NCBI RefSeq assembly: GCF_013402815.2
Contig: NZ_CP058601.1
Span: 3,100,001-3,164,000, forward strand
From: Natrinema halophilum
GTDB lineage: Archaea > Halobacteriota > Halobacteria > Halobacteriales > Natrialbaceae
Length of the DNA stretch: 64,000 bases
Reading direction: 5' to 3'
This document shows, one piece after another, positions 44,464 to 53,478 of the stretch. Both the position numbers and the translations under genes were made by a program. Positions within the stretch are counted from its first letter, which is position 1. Each line of letters starts with the position of its first letter. The notes under the pieces were generated by a model. That model saw only the letters and a program-made list of their open reading frames with translations, made no database searches and was not told where the DNA came from.

Positions 44464-45384
44464 ATGATGACCGATTCCAATCCGACACACTTTCTCGATA
44501 TCGACGACGTCTCGCGCGACGAACTACTGACGATTCTCGACCGGGCGAGCGAATACAAACGCGCCCAGCGGGCGGGTGACGACCACGCCGCCCTCGAGGA
44601 TCGGACGCTCGGAATGATCTTTCAGAAGCCGAGTACGCGGACCCGCGTCTCGTTCGAGACGGGAATGACCCAGCTAGGCGGTCACGCCGTGTTTCTCGGC
44701 GAAGACGACATCCAGCTGGGCCGGGGAGAGCCACTGAAAGACACCTCACGGACGCTTTCACGGTACGTCGACGCGGTGATGGCCCGGGTGTTCAAACACG
44801 AAAACATCGAGGTGCTCGCGGAGTACTCGTCGGTCCCGGTGGTTAACGGTCTCACCGACGACGCCCACCCGTGCCAGACGCTCGCGGATCTACTGACGAT
44901 CCGCGAACACGAGGACGGGTTCGACGGCGTCTCGGCGGCCTGGGTCGGCGACGGTAACAACGTCGCCCAGTCGTTTGCGCTCGGCTGTGCACTGACCGAC
45001 ATCGATCTGACGGTGGCGACGCCCGATGGGTACGATATCGACGACGAAGTCCTCGAGCGCGCCCGCGCCCTCGGCGGCGATCCGACGATCTCGACTGACC
45101 CCGTCGACGCGGTGACCGACGCCGATATCATTTACACCGACGTCTGGATCAGTATGGGCCAAGAGGACGAACGTGACGTCCGAATGGACGACTTCGAAGG
45201 GTTCCAGGTCTGTTCAGACTTGCTCGAACACGCCCCCGATGCATCGGTTATGCACTGTCTTCCGGCCCATCGCGGCGAGGAAATCACCGATGCCGTCATC
45301 GAGGGCGATCGCTCGATCATCTTCGATCAGGCGGAAAATCGACTGCACGCACAGAAGGCGCTGTTGAGCTGGTTGCTCGAGTAG
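44464..45384 (+). CDS. argF: Ornithine carbamoyltransferase
   Basis: ArgF makes citrulline from ornithine and carbamoyl phosphate. The 306 residues show the carbamoyl-phosphate loop KPSTRTRVSFETGM, the ornithine site HPCQTLADLLTI, WVGDGNNVAQS and the HCLPAHRGEEI signature. Start codons ATG 44464 and ATG 44467 are adjacent. This is the last gene of the cluster and gives citrulline to ArgG, so the window contains the whole LysW-to-arginine path. Confidence 0.97.
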   Translation: MMTDSNPTHFLDIDDVSRDELLTILDRASEYKRAQRAGDDHAALEDRTLGMIFQKPSTRTRVSFETGMTQLGGHAVFLGEDDIQLGRGEPLKDTSRTLSRYVDAVMARVFKHENIEVLAEYSSVPVVNGLTDDAHPCQTLADLLTIREHEDGFDGVSAAWVGDGNNVAQSFALGCALTDIDLTVATPDGYDIDDEVLERARALGGDPTISTDPVDAVTDADIIYTDVWISMGQEDERDVRMDDFEGFQVCSDLLEHAPDASVMHCLPAHRGEEITDAVIEGDRSIIFDQAENRLHAQKALLSWLLE

Positions 45385-45461
45385 TCGGTTGACCCCGATC
45401 GCGCGAGCGAACGGTTTCGGTCTGGTTTCTCTTCGAAGTGTGTGCTGACAGTAGGGAAGTG

Positions 45462-45502
45462 CGAGGAGAACGCCCCGCCCTATAGGGCGGCGAGGATGTC
45501 AA
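45462..45502 (+). mobile_element. Possible IS200/IS605-family right-end relic
   Basis: After argF, CCGCCC (45475-45480), TATA loop and GGGCGG (45485-45490) make a compact hairpin followed by cgaggatgtcaatt. Haloarchaeal IS605/IS1341 elements typically end in a GC hairpin of this CCCCGCCC...GGGCGGGG pattern followed by gaggatgtca. No tnpA or tnpB is present nearby, so this could be a solo end left after excision or a single-copy relic. A plain argF terminator is possible, but the trailing gaggatgtca is not expected of one. Confidence 0.55.
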
Positions 45503-45683
45503 TTAGTACACGAGAGGGTAAATGGGCGAGTCGACTACCACTCAGAACGCGTCGACCAGCTGTCGATTCGAAAAATAGAATAGATATTTGACATTTTCTC
45601 CTTTAGTCAAATCCTATTATAACCAATGTTTTTGAACAAACTGTGGTATTTATATCAGTGGATGATCTGGTTAAAGTCGAGCC

Positions 45684-45761
45684 ATGTCACTCAGATTGCT
45701 ACTCGCCACGTTACTCATGGTCCTTGGACCGGTGGCTCTGGTCGTGGTGTACGTGCTGTAA
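45684..45761 (+). CDS. 25-residue hydrophobic leaderless microprotein
   Basis: The ATG at 45684 begins MSLRLLLATLLMVLGPVALV and ends after 25 residues, nearly all hydrophobic with one basic residue near the start. A clear TATA-like tttatatc at 45647-45653 lies about 31 bases upstream, which would start the mRNA at or just before the ATG. A very small TM peptide with its own promoter is the simplest reading, though it could be a signal-like fragment of a lost gene. Confidence 0.5.
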   Translation: MSLRLLLATLLMVLGPVALVVVYVL

Positions 45762-45823
45762 CGACGGGTGAGGGGGTATCGGCGACCGACCAGCAGGAGG
45801 ACACCTCCCTCTGCGGATTCGGT

Positions 45824-46297
45824 TCAGGTTCGCTCGAGCAGTGCGTACGTCACGCCGAGGACGAGTCCGTAGGCTGCGTGGCCGACGATGCTTTCGACGG
45901 CGATGTTCGGCACGGCGGGCGCCATTTCGAAGCCGACCGCCGAAAGCCATATCGGCATAACGATAGCCGCGAGGATTGCCCAGATGACGAGACCGTACGT
46001 TATGCCGAGTATTCCACCGGTCGCGAGGCTGGGATTGGTCCGATTGGCAGCCACGAGCACCGCTGCGAAACCGACGCCGATGACGGCTCCGTGTGCCACG
46101 TGGATGGCCATGCCGACGGTGCCGCCCTCGAGACCGTACATCGCCGGAATCGCCCCGTCGAGGACGCCCGGCATTTGCATCGCCATCATCGCGCCGAACA
46201 CGATGGCACCGGCGATGCCGCCGACGGTCCCTGCTTGCCAGGGCTCGAGTGCAGTTCCGGTTCGTTCGCTTCTTCGTATTGACGTTTCCGATGCCAT
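45824..46297 (-). CDS. Four-helix membrane protein
   Basis: From the ATG at 46297 the frame gives 157 residues with four hydrophobic segments: GGIAGAIVFGAMMAMQMPGVL, IHVAHGAVIGVGFAAVLVA, TYGLVIWAILAAIVMPIWL and the final GHAAYGLVLGVTYALLER. His residues lie in the helices (HVAHG, GHAAYG). Haloarchaeal copies are sometimes mislabelled 'histidine kinase' but no kinase core is present. Related in pattern to DUF6789-type membrane proteins. Function unknown. Confidence 0.75.
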   Translation of the reverse strand: MASETSIRRSERTGTALEPWQAGTVGGIAGAIVFGAMMAMQMPGVLDGAIPAMYGLEGGTVGMAIHVAHGAVIGVGFAAVLVAANRTNPSLATGGILGITYGLVIWAILAAIVMPIWLSAVGFEMAPAVPNIAVESIVGHAAYGLVLGVTYALLERT

Positions 46298-46512
46298 GGT
46301 GCGAGGTACGACCTGATCCAGTGTAGCGGTATCTCGGTCTGGTGTCACTCGTTCACATCCGTCTCCGGTCGGACGATTCGACGCGACTCTATGGTTTTCG
46401 TGGCATACTTCGTATATGTTTGATGGGTACTGGACTGTCGATAGGGGTGGGTACAACGGGGTGGAACGGCCGACGCGAACCTTCTTTAGATCCGAACACG
46501 CAGTTTCACCCG

Positions 46513-46761
46513 ATGGCGGAGCCCCTCCGTATTTCAGCAGGCGAACTCGAAACAGACGCGATCATAGAGGCGATTCAGGACGGACGACGAGTCGTTATTA
46601 CGACCACCGCAGTGGAGACGGATTACGAGGTAACGCTTCGATACGACGGCTCGGTGTATTACTGCGATACGCCGACGCGACTCCATCGTCACGAGAGCGA
46701 GCGAGCGATGCGGGCTTGCATCCGGAAAATGGGATACGGATCGGAGGCCCACGACGAATAA
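46513..46761 (+). CDS. Small haloarchaeal conserved protein (HalOD-like)
   Basis: The 82-residue product starts MAEPLRISAGELETDAIIEA and has alternating short strands VVITTTAVETDYEVTLRYDG and a Cys/His pair (YYCDTPTRLHRHESE). It is a small alpha/beta protein widely seen in haloarchaea. TATA-like tctttaga at 46481-46488 precedes the ATG by about 28 bases (leaderless). The upstream frame extension to 46342 is not acidic and is rejected. Function unknown. Confidence 0.7.
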   Translation: MAEPLRISAGELETDAIIEAIQDGRRVVITTTAVETDYEVTLRYDGSVYYCDTPTRLHRHESERAMRACIRKMGYGSEAHDE

Positions 46762-46824
46762 TATCGTCCCAGCGGGACAGATACCAACGGCATCGTTTTC
46801 ATCCCGTCGCGCGTATTACCCGGT

Positions 46825-47208
46825 ATGTCCGAACCTCCGCAGCACCGTCTCGGGGAACTGATGGAGGAATCGAATCCGCCGTTCGAGGAAGTGATGAGCT
46901 GCGTGTTCGGCATCGAAAACCACGAAACGTGGACGTATCTCGTGTTATGCGATCAACCCGGGAGCACGATCGACGAACTGGCCGCGACGATGGAGCGCGA
47001 CCGAAGTACGGTCAATCGCTCACTATCGACGTTACGCGACCGGGGGCTCGCTCGGCGGGACCGACGTCTGCTGGACGGTGGCGGCTACGTCTACCAGTAC
47101 ACCGCAATTGCGCTTCCGGAGGCGAAAGCCCTGCTGCACGATGCCTTGGACACCTGGACGGCCACGGTTCACGACGTAATCGACGAGTTCGACGGCCAAA
47201 CCAGGTAA
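46825..47208 (+). CDS. TrmB/MarR-type winged-helix regulator
   Basis: The 127 residues contain a winged helix: TWTYLVLCDQPGSTIDELAA, recognition-helix region ERDRSTVNRSLSTLRDRGL and a wing ARRDRRLLDGGGYVYQY, followed by a short coiled dimerisation end. No sensor domain is present. A regulator of neighbouring genes is plausible; thrC follows 58 bases later on the same strand, but their co-regulation is not shown. Confidence 0.85.
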   Translation: MSEPPQHRLGELMEESNPPFEEVMSCVFGIENHETWTYLVLCDQPGSTIDELAATMERDRSTVNRSLSTLRDRGLARRDRRLLDGGGYVYQYTAIALPEAKALLHDALDTWTATVHDVIDEFDGQTR

Positions 47209-47265
47209 GCGACACCACACCCGAATCCACTCACTTTTTCCCCCTCGCCACCTTCTCGACCGACA

Positions 47266-48525
47266 ATGAGTCTCAGCCTCTCCGCTGATCGGCCGACAGT
47301 GCCCGCCGACGCCGACGAGGGCGTCTGGCTCGAATGCATCGAGTGCGGCGAGACGTTCGCACCTTTCGCGGACGTTCGGTACACGTGTGACGACTGCAAC
47401 GGTCTTCTCGAGGTCCGATACGCCGACGTACCGACGTTCGACGACTTCGAAGGCGAGGGCGTCTGGCGCTACGCGGACGCCCTCCCGTTCGAGGCGGGCG
47501 TCTCGATTCAAGAGGGGGCGACGCCGCTGTACGAAGTCCCGCGACTGAAGGAATCGATCGGTGTCGAGGCCTTGCGGATCAAACACGAGGGAATGAATCC
47601 GACGGGGTCGTTCAAGGACCGCGGAATGACCGTCGGCGTCAGGGTCGCAAGAGAGCTCGGTGTCGATCGATTGGCCTGTGCCTCGACGGGTAACACCAGT
47701 GCCGCCCTGGCCGCCTACGGCTCCCGCGGCGGGATGGAAACGCTCGTTCTCCTCCCCGCCGGGAAGGTCGCGGCGGGCAAAATCGCTCAGGCGAGCCTCC
47801 ACGGCGCGCGCATCCTCGAGGTCGACGGCAATTTCGACGCCTGTCTCGACATCGTTCAGGAACTCGCCGGAAAGGGGGAGGCCTACCTGCTGAATTCGCT
47901 GAATCCGTTCCGCCTCGAAGGCCAGAAGACGATCGGCCTCGAGATTCTCGAAGGTTTCCTCGCAGATTACGACGCCGTTCCCGACCGTATCGTGCTCCCC
48001 GTCGGGAACGCTGGGAACACGTCTGCGCTGTACAAAGCCTTCCGCGAACTCGTCCAGGCCGGCGCGCTCGCCGAGAGCGACGTCCCGAAACTGACCGGGG
48101 TCCAGGCCGCGGGCGCTGCGCCGATGGTCGAAGCGATCGAAAACGGTGCCGATGAGGTCCGCCGCTGGGACAACGTGGAGACGCGTGCGACCGCGATTCG
48201 GATCGGCAACCCTGTCAACGCGCCGAAGGCCCTGCCCGGAATCCGCGAGACCGGGGGCACTGCGGTCGCGGTCTCCGACGAGCAAATCACCGATGCTCAG
48301 CGCGACCTCGCGGGCGAAGGGATCGGCGTCGAACCCGCCTCCGCTGCCTCCGTCGCCGGTCTGCGAAAACTTCGCGACGAAGGCATCGTCGCCGACGACG
48401 AACGCGTTGCCTGTCTCACCACGGGACACTTGCTCAAAGATCCCGACGCTGCGGCCGCCGCCGGTCGAGAACCGGAACCCGTTCCGGCCGACACCGAAGG
48501 TATCCTCGCGCACCTTCGAGCGTAA
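47266..48525 (+). CDS. thrC: Threonine synthase
   Basis: PLP enzyme that converts O-phosphohomoserine to threonine. The 419-residue archaeal form has an N-terminal zinc ribbon (LECIECGETFAPFADVRYTC and CDDCNGLLEV), the PLP Lys in NPTGSFKDRGM, CASTGNTSAALAAYGSRGG and a late Gly-rich phosphate loop GNAGNTSALYKAF. It ends with an acidic tail. Full length. With the broken threonine aldolase at 27659, threonine can still be made but probably not cleaved by that enzyme. Confidence 0.95.
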   Translation: MSLSLSADRPTVPADADEGVWLECIECGETFAPFADVRYTCDDCNGLLEVRYADVPTFDDFEGEGVWRYADALPFEAGVSIQEGATPLYEVPRLKESIGVEALRIKHEGMNPTGSFKDRGMTVGVRVARELGVDRLACASTGNTSAALAAYGSRGGMETLVLLPAGKVAAGKIAQASLHGARILEVDGNFDACLDIVQELAGKGEAYLLNSLNPFRLEGQKTIGLEILEGFLADYDAVPDRIVLPVGNAGNTSALYKAFRELVQAGALAESDVPKLTGVQAAGAAPMVEAIENGADEVRRWDNVETRATAIRIGNPVNAPKALPGIRETGGTAVAVSDEQITDAQRDLAGEGIGVEPASAASVAGLRKLRDEGIVADDERVACLTTGHLLKDPDAAAAAGREPEPVPADTEGILAHLRA

Positions 48526-48615
48526 CATCGGCCGACTGCACGACTGACGTCGGACGCGTCTGACGCCCGACTGACTGACCTTTTTCCGAAGCAGCGTGGA
48601 AGCCGTACGTGGCCC

Positions 48616-48969
48616 ATGTCCGCCGAGCAACGAAGCCCCGACTTCACCACCCCCGCTGACGAACGGATTCGAACCCGTCAGTCGGATTCGACCGACGAAC
48701 CGATCCACCACTGTGTCAGTCCGAACCACCAGTCCGCTGTCGGCCCGAGCCCCCCTGAACCGCCGCTTTCGTACCGGATCGAACAAACCCGACTCCGAAT
48801 TCGAATCGCCGTCCTCGAACGCGCACTCGAGACGAGCGAGAACCGTCGGCAGGCCGTAATTCAGCAGTACGAACGCCTTCTCGCAGATCGCAACGATGTG
48901 AGTGACCGACACCGCTCCGAGTCACCGTCTCGCTCGCGCTCTCTCCTGGCCCAGATCTTCGCCCGATAG
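48616..48969 (+). CDS. Hypothetical protein with C-terminal coiled coil
   Basis: A 117-residue protein with a polar N-terminal 50 residues and a predicted helix SYRIEQTRLRIRIAVLERAL plus ENRRQAVIQQYERLLADRND, which has heptad spacing. It is the basic-rich kind of small haloarchaeal hypothetical. No family motif. It lies between thrC and the TFB pseudogene on the same strand, with its own likely promoter. Confidence 0.6.
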   Translation: MSAEQRSPDFTTPADERIRTRQSDSTDEPIHHCVSPNHQSAVGPSPPEPPLSYRIEQTRLRIRIAVLERALETSENRRQAVIQQYERLLADRNDVSDRHRSESPSRSRSLLAQIFAR

Positions 48970-49070
48970 GCTCCTCCGCCTCGCTTGCAGTTTTTCTCCT
49001 CTTCGTTCAGGTTTTCCAACAATTTAAATACGAAGGGGGAGCTATCGGTCATAGGGAGTCACAATAACTA

Positions 49071-49981
49071 ATGGCAGAGACCGATTCGTCTGCGGTCTGC
49101 CCCGAATGCAACGGCAGATTACGGAGAAGGGGTACTGAAGTTGTCTGTGAAGAATGCGGACTCGTTGTCGCCGAAGACGCGATCGATCGTGGTCCGGAGT
49201 GGCGTTCGTTCGACGACGAAGAGACCGACCGTCGACGAACCGGCGCACCGCTGACCCGTTCAAGACACGATCACGGGCTCTCGACGGAAATTGGGTACGG
49301 TTCCGGTTCATATTCGGGGTATAGCTCACGAGTAACCGGGCGCAAGCGACGACAGATCGCACGTTTGCGCCGAGAACACAACCGTGCCCGGATCGCGTCG
49401 AAAGCGGAGCGCAACCAGGTCTACGGGTTCACGGAAATCAGACGGATGACCGCCTTGCTTTCGCTCCCAGACTCAGCACGAGAGCAGGCCTGCACCCTCT
49501 TTGAATCTGCACAGTCCGAAGGACTGTTCCACGGACGGTCACTCGAAGGATTCGCTGCTGCCGCGATCTATGCGACCTGCAGGACGCGTTCGATCGCCCG
49601 GACGACCGACGAGATTGCGGCTGTCGCGCGCCGACAGCGACGAACTCTCGGCTGCGTACACTGCCCTGAACCGGGAACTTGGTCTTCCAACGGGGCCGAT
49701 CGATCCCGCTCAGTACCTTCCCCGCTACGCCTCGAAACTCGACCTCGGGACGGCCGTCGAGCGTCGAGCACGCGAACATATCGATGCACTGCTCGAAGCG
49801 AGAAAAATCGGCGGCCGTAACCCGAGCGGCGTTGCCGCGGCTTGCCTGTACAGGGGCTGCCGGTGAACGCGACGAATGGCCCTCGGTCACCCAAGCCGCG
49901 GCGGCAGATGTCGCCGACGTCGCACCGGTGACTATCCGTTCGACGGTCGCTGCAATCGACGACCTCGGCGACGATCGGTGA
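49071..49981 (+). pseudogene. Transcription factor B (TFB/TFIIB) pseudogene
   Basis: The N-terminal part from ATG 49071 is typical TFB: zinc ribbon VCPECNGRLRRRGTEVVCEE, WRSFDDEE B-finger region, and first cyclin repeat start ERNQVYGFTEIRRMTALL, then GFAAAAIYATCR. At about 49625-49632 (gcgcgcc run) the frame breaks; the second repeat continues in another frame as ADSDELSAAYTALNRELGL and IDPAQYLPRYASKLDLG. At about 49853-49856 (gggg run) it breaks again to AGERDEWPSVTQAAAADVAD and the stop. TATA-like tttaaata at 49022-49030 remains. A truncated protein with ribbon and one repeat could still be made. Haloarchaea keep several tfb genes, so loss of one is tolerable. Confidence 0.88.
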
Positions 49982-50016
49982 GTACGACGTCCGCTAACGG
50001 GGGTGATTCCTTGCCA

Positions 50017-52119
50017 CTACGTCGTTCGAAGAGTGTCCGTACTTGGCTCGTAGACCTCGCCCTTCTGTTTGAGCTTGTCTATCTCGTGTTCGGCCTTGGA
50101 GTGGTCCATACCGACTTCCTCGGCACGCTCTAAAACGATGTCGACCGGCGCACCGTCGTCGTACTCCTCTTCGATATCGCTAATGAGCTGTTTGAGGTTC
50201 TTGATTCGGTCGCGCTGGGACTTCGAGGTGCCGGCTTCGACGATGTCCGCGTCGAACTCGCCGGTCTCGGGATCGACCCCGACGTCCTGGAGACACGAGC
50301 GAACGATTTCGATGACCTGCTCGGCGTCCGACTGTTCGACCGTGTCCGACAGCCGAACGCGAGCACTCGCCTCCGAGAGGCGAACCAGCGCCTCGAGCTT
50401 TCGTGCCGTGACGGGTACGGCGGCATCTTCGTCGGTTCCCTTCGAGCGCAGATCGACGTAGAACTCACGGATGGCCTCGCGGGCCTCCTCGGTCATCCGC
50501 GGGTGGCAGTTTTGTTTGGCGTAGGCGATGTACTTGCGCAGGAGTTCGGCGTCGATTTCCGGATCGACTTGCGCCGTCATCTCGTCGATTTCCTCGGTGG
50601 TCACCTCGAGCGAGGACAGTTGTTCGCGCTGAGTGGTCAACTCGCCGGCGTAGTTCGTCGTGATGATGTGTTCTGCGAGATTCCGATCTTTCTCTTCGTC
50701 CGGCGTGTCGGTGACGGTGAATATCAGGTCGAACCGTGAAATCAGTGCTGGTTCGAGGTCGATCTGCTCGCTGATTGGCTCGTACTGGTCGAATCGGCCG
50801 TACTTGGGGTTAGCTGCGCCAAGCAGCGAACATCGGGACTTGAGCGTGGCGTTGATACCCGCTTTGGAAACCGATATCTTCTGTTGCTCCAACGCCTCAT
50901 GCATGGCGCTCCGGTCTTCCGCGCGCATTTTATCGAGTTCGTCGATGGCGGCGATCCCTTGATCGGCGAGGACGAGCGCACCAGCCTCGAGGGTCCACTG
51001 CTGGCCGTCTCCGAAGTCGTCGCGAACGGCAGCCGCAGTAAGTCCGGCCGAGGACGACCCTTTCCCAGAGGTGTAGACGGCTCGAGGTGCGATGTTCTGA
51101 ATGTAGCTCAGCATCTGCGATTTACCAGTTCCCGGGTCACCGATCAGCAACATGTGCAGGTCCCCCCGGATTCTCGAGCCGTCGGGCAACTGCTTCGTGA
51201 CGCCCGAGAATAACTGCAGGATCATCGCGAGTTTCTCCTGCTCGTAGCCGTAGATGGAGGGCGCGATCGAGGCGATCATGTGCTCGTAGATGTCGTCTCG
51301 ATTCGAAATCTCGTAGATTGCCTTCTTGTCCTCCTCGGTGATGTCCATGTCCTCGAACTGCTCTTCGTCGATATCGACGGACATGCCCTCCATGTAGAAG
51401 TCGAAGACGGGAGATTTCTCCTGCTGGTCGCCCTGTTGCTCGAGCCGGAGGACGCCGGTCGCGGAGACGTGATCACCGGGGGTTACTTCGCCCGTGATAT
51501 CGTCTTCGACGTGGATGTCGAGCGACTGTGGCGTTTCACCACCCCGGAGCCCTTCGGGACTTTCCTGAATGCGAAGCTTCTGCGAGTCGACGAACTCCGA
51601 TTGATCGAAGTTGACGCGGAATGGTCCCTGCCGTTCACAGCCCTGACATTCGTGGGGTTCCTGGAAGTCGCCGCTCGACTGGGGAACTCGAGTGAGGGTG
51701 CCACAGAGCTGGCATTCGAAGGCAGCTTCCTCGATTTTGGGGCGGACATCGGTGGCTTTCCGGACGATTCCACGGACCTGAACGAGGGAGTTCATGTCCC
51801 GCGCGCGAATCTCCCTGATCTCGGGCGATTCCGTCTCGGGGAGGTTTCGAACTCGGACGTGGGCCTGTCCGAGACTCACGTCGATCGGCAGGTCGTACAG
51901 TCGCAGTGCTTCTTCCCCGTAGCGCTGCAGTTGTTCGGGCTGTGCGATATAGTCGTCTGCAAGGTCGGGATCGAATCGGTAGAGGTCCTGCCAGTCGACG
52001 TGCAGTGAGCGCTGTTCGTTCGGGTACTGCTGGGCAAGCTGTTTGATCTCGTTGTCGTAGTAGTTGCGGAAGAACTGCTCGAAGGAGTCGACGAGTTCGG
52101 AATTTCCCGCTTGCGCCAT
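50017..52119 (-). CDS. mcm: MCM replicative DNA helicase
   Basis: MCM is the hexameric 3'-5' helicase of archaeal replication. The 700 residues show an N-terminal zinc motif (CQLCGTL and CQGCERQ, C4 type) and OB region, the AAA+ core with Walker A GDPGTGKSQMLSY, Walker B AAIDELDKM, Arg finger SRFDLIF and sensor motifs, and a C-terminal winged helix (about 610-700). It is complete and intein-free. Start ATG at 52119; upstream sequence is AT-poor with no strong TATA. Confidence 0.97.
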   Translation of the reverse strand: MAQAGNSELVDSFEQFFRNYYDNEIKQLAQQYPNEQRSLHVDWQDLYRFDPDLADDYIAQPEQLQRYGEEALRLYDLPIDVSLGQAHVRVRNLPETESPEIREIRARDMNSLVQVRGIVRKATDVRPKIEEAAFECQLCGTLTRVPQSSGDFQEPHECQGCERQGPFRVNFDQSEFVDSQKLRIQESPEGLRGGETPQSLDIHVEDDITGEVTPGDHVSATGVLRLEQQGDQQEKSPVFDFYMEGMSVDIDEEQFEDMDITEEDKKAIYEISNRDDIYEHMIASIAPSIYGYEQEKLAMILQLFSGVTKQLPDGSRIRGDLHMLLIGDPGTGKSQMLSYIQNIAPRAVYTSGKGSSSAGLTAAAVRDDFGDGQQWTLEAGALVLADQGIAAIDELDKMRAEDRSAMHEALEQQKISVSKAGINATLKSRCSLLGAANPKYGRFDQYEPISEQIDLEPALISRFDLIFTVTDTPDEEKDRNLAEHIITTNYAGELTTQREQLSSLEVTTEEIDEMTAQVDPEIDAELLRKYIAYAKQNCHPRMTEEAREAIREFYVDLRSKGTDEDAAVPVTARKLEALVRLSEASARVRLSDTVEQSDAEQVIEIVRSCLQDVGVDPETGEFDADIVEAGTSKSQRDRIKNLKQLISDIEEEYDDGAPVDIVLERAEEVGMDHSKAEHEIDKLKQKGEVYEPSTDTLRTT

Positions 52120-52345
52120 TGCACCGTTCTAGGACCGGCATCCGGTATAAATGGTCGTATCCCTCGGTGAAACTGATCGGGTGCTGTCTTCCTCGCTTAT
52201 CACTGCCTTCTGCGCTGCGTGGTACTGCCACGTTCACGAATAGACCGGACCGTTGGTGCTCGTTCCGGGTGCTCGAGATCATGGCTCCATCACGAAGCGC
52301 ATTTGAGACGGCGACCAAATCAGGACCTCGTCGTTCGAATACTCG

Positions 52346-52501
52346 TCATTCCGCCTCGGCCACTCCCTCAGGCTTTGATGCGAGTTGCGGACCACATCCC
52401 CTTCCAACGAGATAGCTAGCAGCAAAGTAAATATAGAAACGAATGAAACCATTCACAAATATAAATAATCTAGACAATCCTGGGAAGAACGCAGATACCA
52501 T
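52346..52501 (-). pseudogene. C-terminal fragment of a DUF4013-like paralogue
   Basis: The frame from ATG 52501 reads MVSAFFPGLSRLF, then IRFYIYFAASYLV and GRGCGPQLASKPE. It matches the end of the intact DUF4013 protein just upstream (GRFFP, NFYMYYIATYLI and ASGCGPQLTAV). The start overlaps that gene's stop as TGATG, so it may still be translated by reinitiation as 51 residues. Only the last helix of the family is left. A tandem copy of a candidate immunity gene is the simplest interpretation. Confidence 0.65.
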
Positions 52502-53190
52502 CAACTGTCTGCCACTGCGGTAAGCTGCGGCCCACACCCGCTCGCAATGAGGTATGTCGCGATATAGTACATGTAAAAATTAATTATGGCTAATACGACC
52601 AGCATGAGCTGGGGGTCGATCAGTAAACGGACATCGATTAAAGGGAAGAATCTCCCGAGCGTGTACACCAATATGCTGTATGGGATGAATGCCTTAACAT
52701 ACCGCTTTGAAATCCCTGCATTTTTTATCGCTTTGAAATCAAATCCAGAAGAGAATTGATCTTCTATCGCAAAGTTAGTTAATGCGATAGGTGCCACGTA
52801 CGATGTAATCAGGAACAAAAGAATACCAAATCCAGAAATAACATATATCCTAAAATAAGCGCCACCGAGCCATATCGATACGCTGGGAAGAAAGAAAATT
52901 ACACCGATGAGTAATGTCTTGACCCCATCGATAAACAATTCCTTCCCGTTGTTGAATTTTGGTCTGCTATCTATATCAGCCCCAGCAGCTCTCGCAACAC
53001 GCAGGTAAAAACCTGTCACGAATATTGTCAGCGCAGGTGTTGTGAGATATATAATGGAATATGATCTCGGATCTATCGTTAAGTCGATAATTATGAAAAT
53101 CGGATATAGTAACAGCAATCCTCCCCCAATCAACCCTTCCACGTACCATTCATCCCCCTTGAATGGATAGGAAACTGCCTCCCTAATCAT
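52501..53190 (-). CDS. DUF4013 multi-pass membrane protein, candidate immunity gene
   Basis: The 229 residues start MIREAVSYPFKGDEWYVEGL (typical DUF4013 opening) and have about five hydrophobic helices, including LIGGGLLLLYPIFIII, GVIFFLPSVSIWLGGAYF and ILLFLITSYVAPIAL. DUF4013 proteins are integral membrane proteins of unknown biochemical role. Here the gene is clearly AT-rich (about 30-40% in sampled lines) and sits directly downstream of the toxin-like gene and a small TM gene, which is the place and composition expected of an immunity gene. That role is inference. Confidence 0.75.
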   Translation of the reverse strand: MIREAVSYPFKGDEWYVEGLIGGGLLLLYPIFIIIDLTIDPRSYSIIYLTTPALTIFVTGFYLRVARAAGADIDSRPKFNNGKELFIDGVKTLLIGVIFFLPSVSIWLGGAYFRIYVISGFGILLFLITSYVAPIALTNFAIEDQFSSGFDFKAIKNAGISKRYVKAFIPYSILVYTLGRFFPLIDVRLLIDPQLMLVVLAIINFYMYYIATYLIASGCGPQLTAVADS

Positions 53191-53198
53191 ACGTTATA

Positions 53199-53440
53199 CT
53201 ATCTCTCGAGCCGTAAGTAATTTACTGAATGCAGGATGTGAAATATAACAGCTGCGAAGAATGTGAGGATAGACACTAGGGGAAACTCGAGGGACGAACT
53301 CCATTGAAATGGAAAGAGTACACTAGTAACAAAATAGCATATGCAATGGCGTCACAAGGATCTGGGAAGAGATATTTGCCAGGAAGTTCGTCGGCCTCTG
53401 GTACCCATTTCAATAACTCACGTCAACCTGGGTTAAACAT
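53199..53440 (-). pseudogene. Frameshifted relic of a small membrane protein
   Basis: On the minus strand one frame reads KWVPEADELPGKYLFPDPCD, then AIAYAILLLVYSFHFNGVRP and a stop; the next frame goes on with LVSILTFFAAVIFHILHSV and NYLRLER to the stop at 53199. Together they look like one ~80-residue two-helix protein broken by a -1 shift near 53280. The segment AIAYAILLLVYSFHFNGVRP resembles IASAILLCIIYYLYFAHIRP of the intact gene at 53479-53757. I read it as a decayed paralogue of that gene. Confidence 0.45.
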
Positions 53441-53478
53441 GAGACGGTCAAGTGACTTGGTCAGTAAAGAAAACCGTC

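Noticed and set aside
47032-48912. A 626-codon open frame on the minus strand
   Set aside because: It is antisense to threonine synthase and neighbours. It has no acidic bias and no motif, as expected for shadow frames in GC-rich haloarchaeal DNA.
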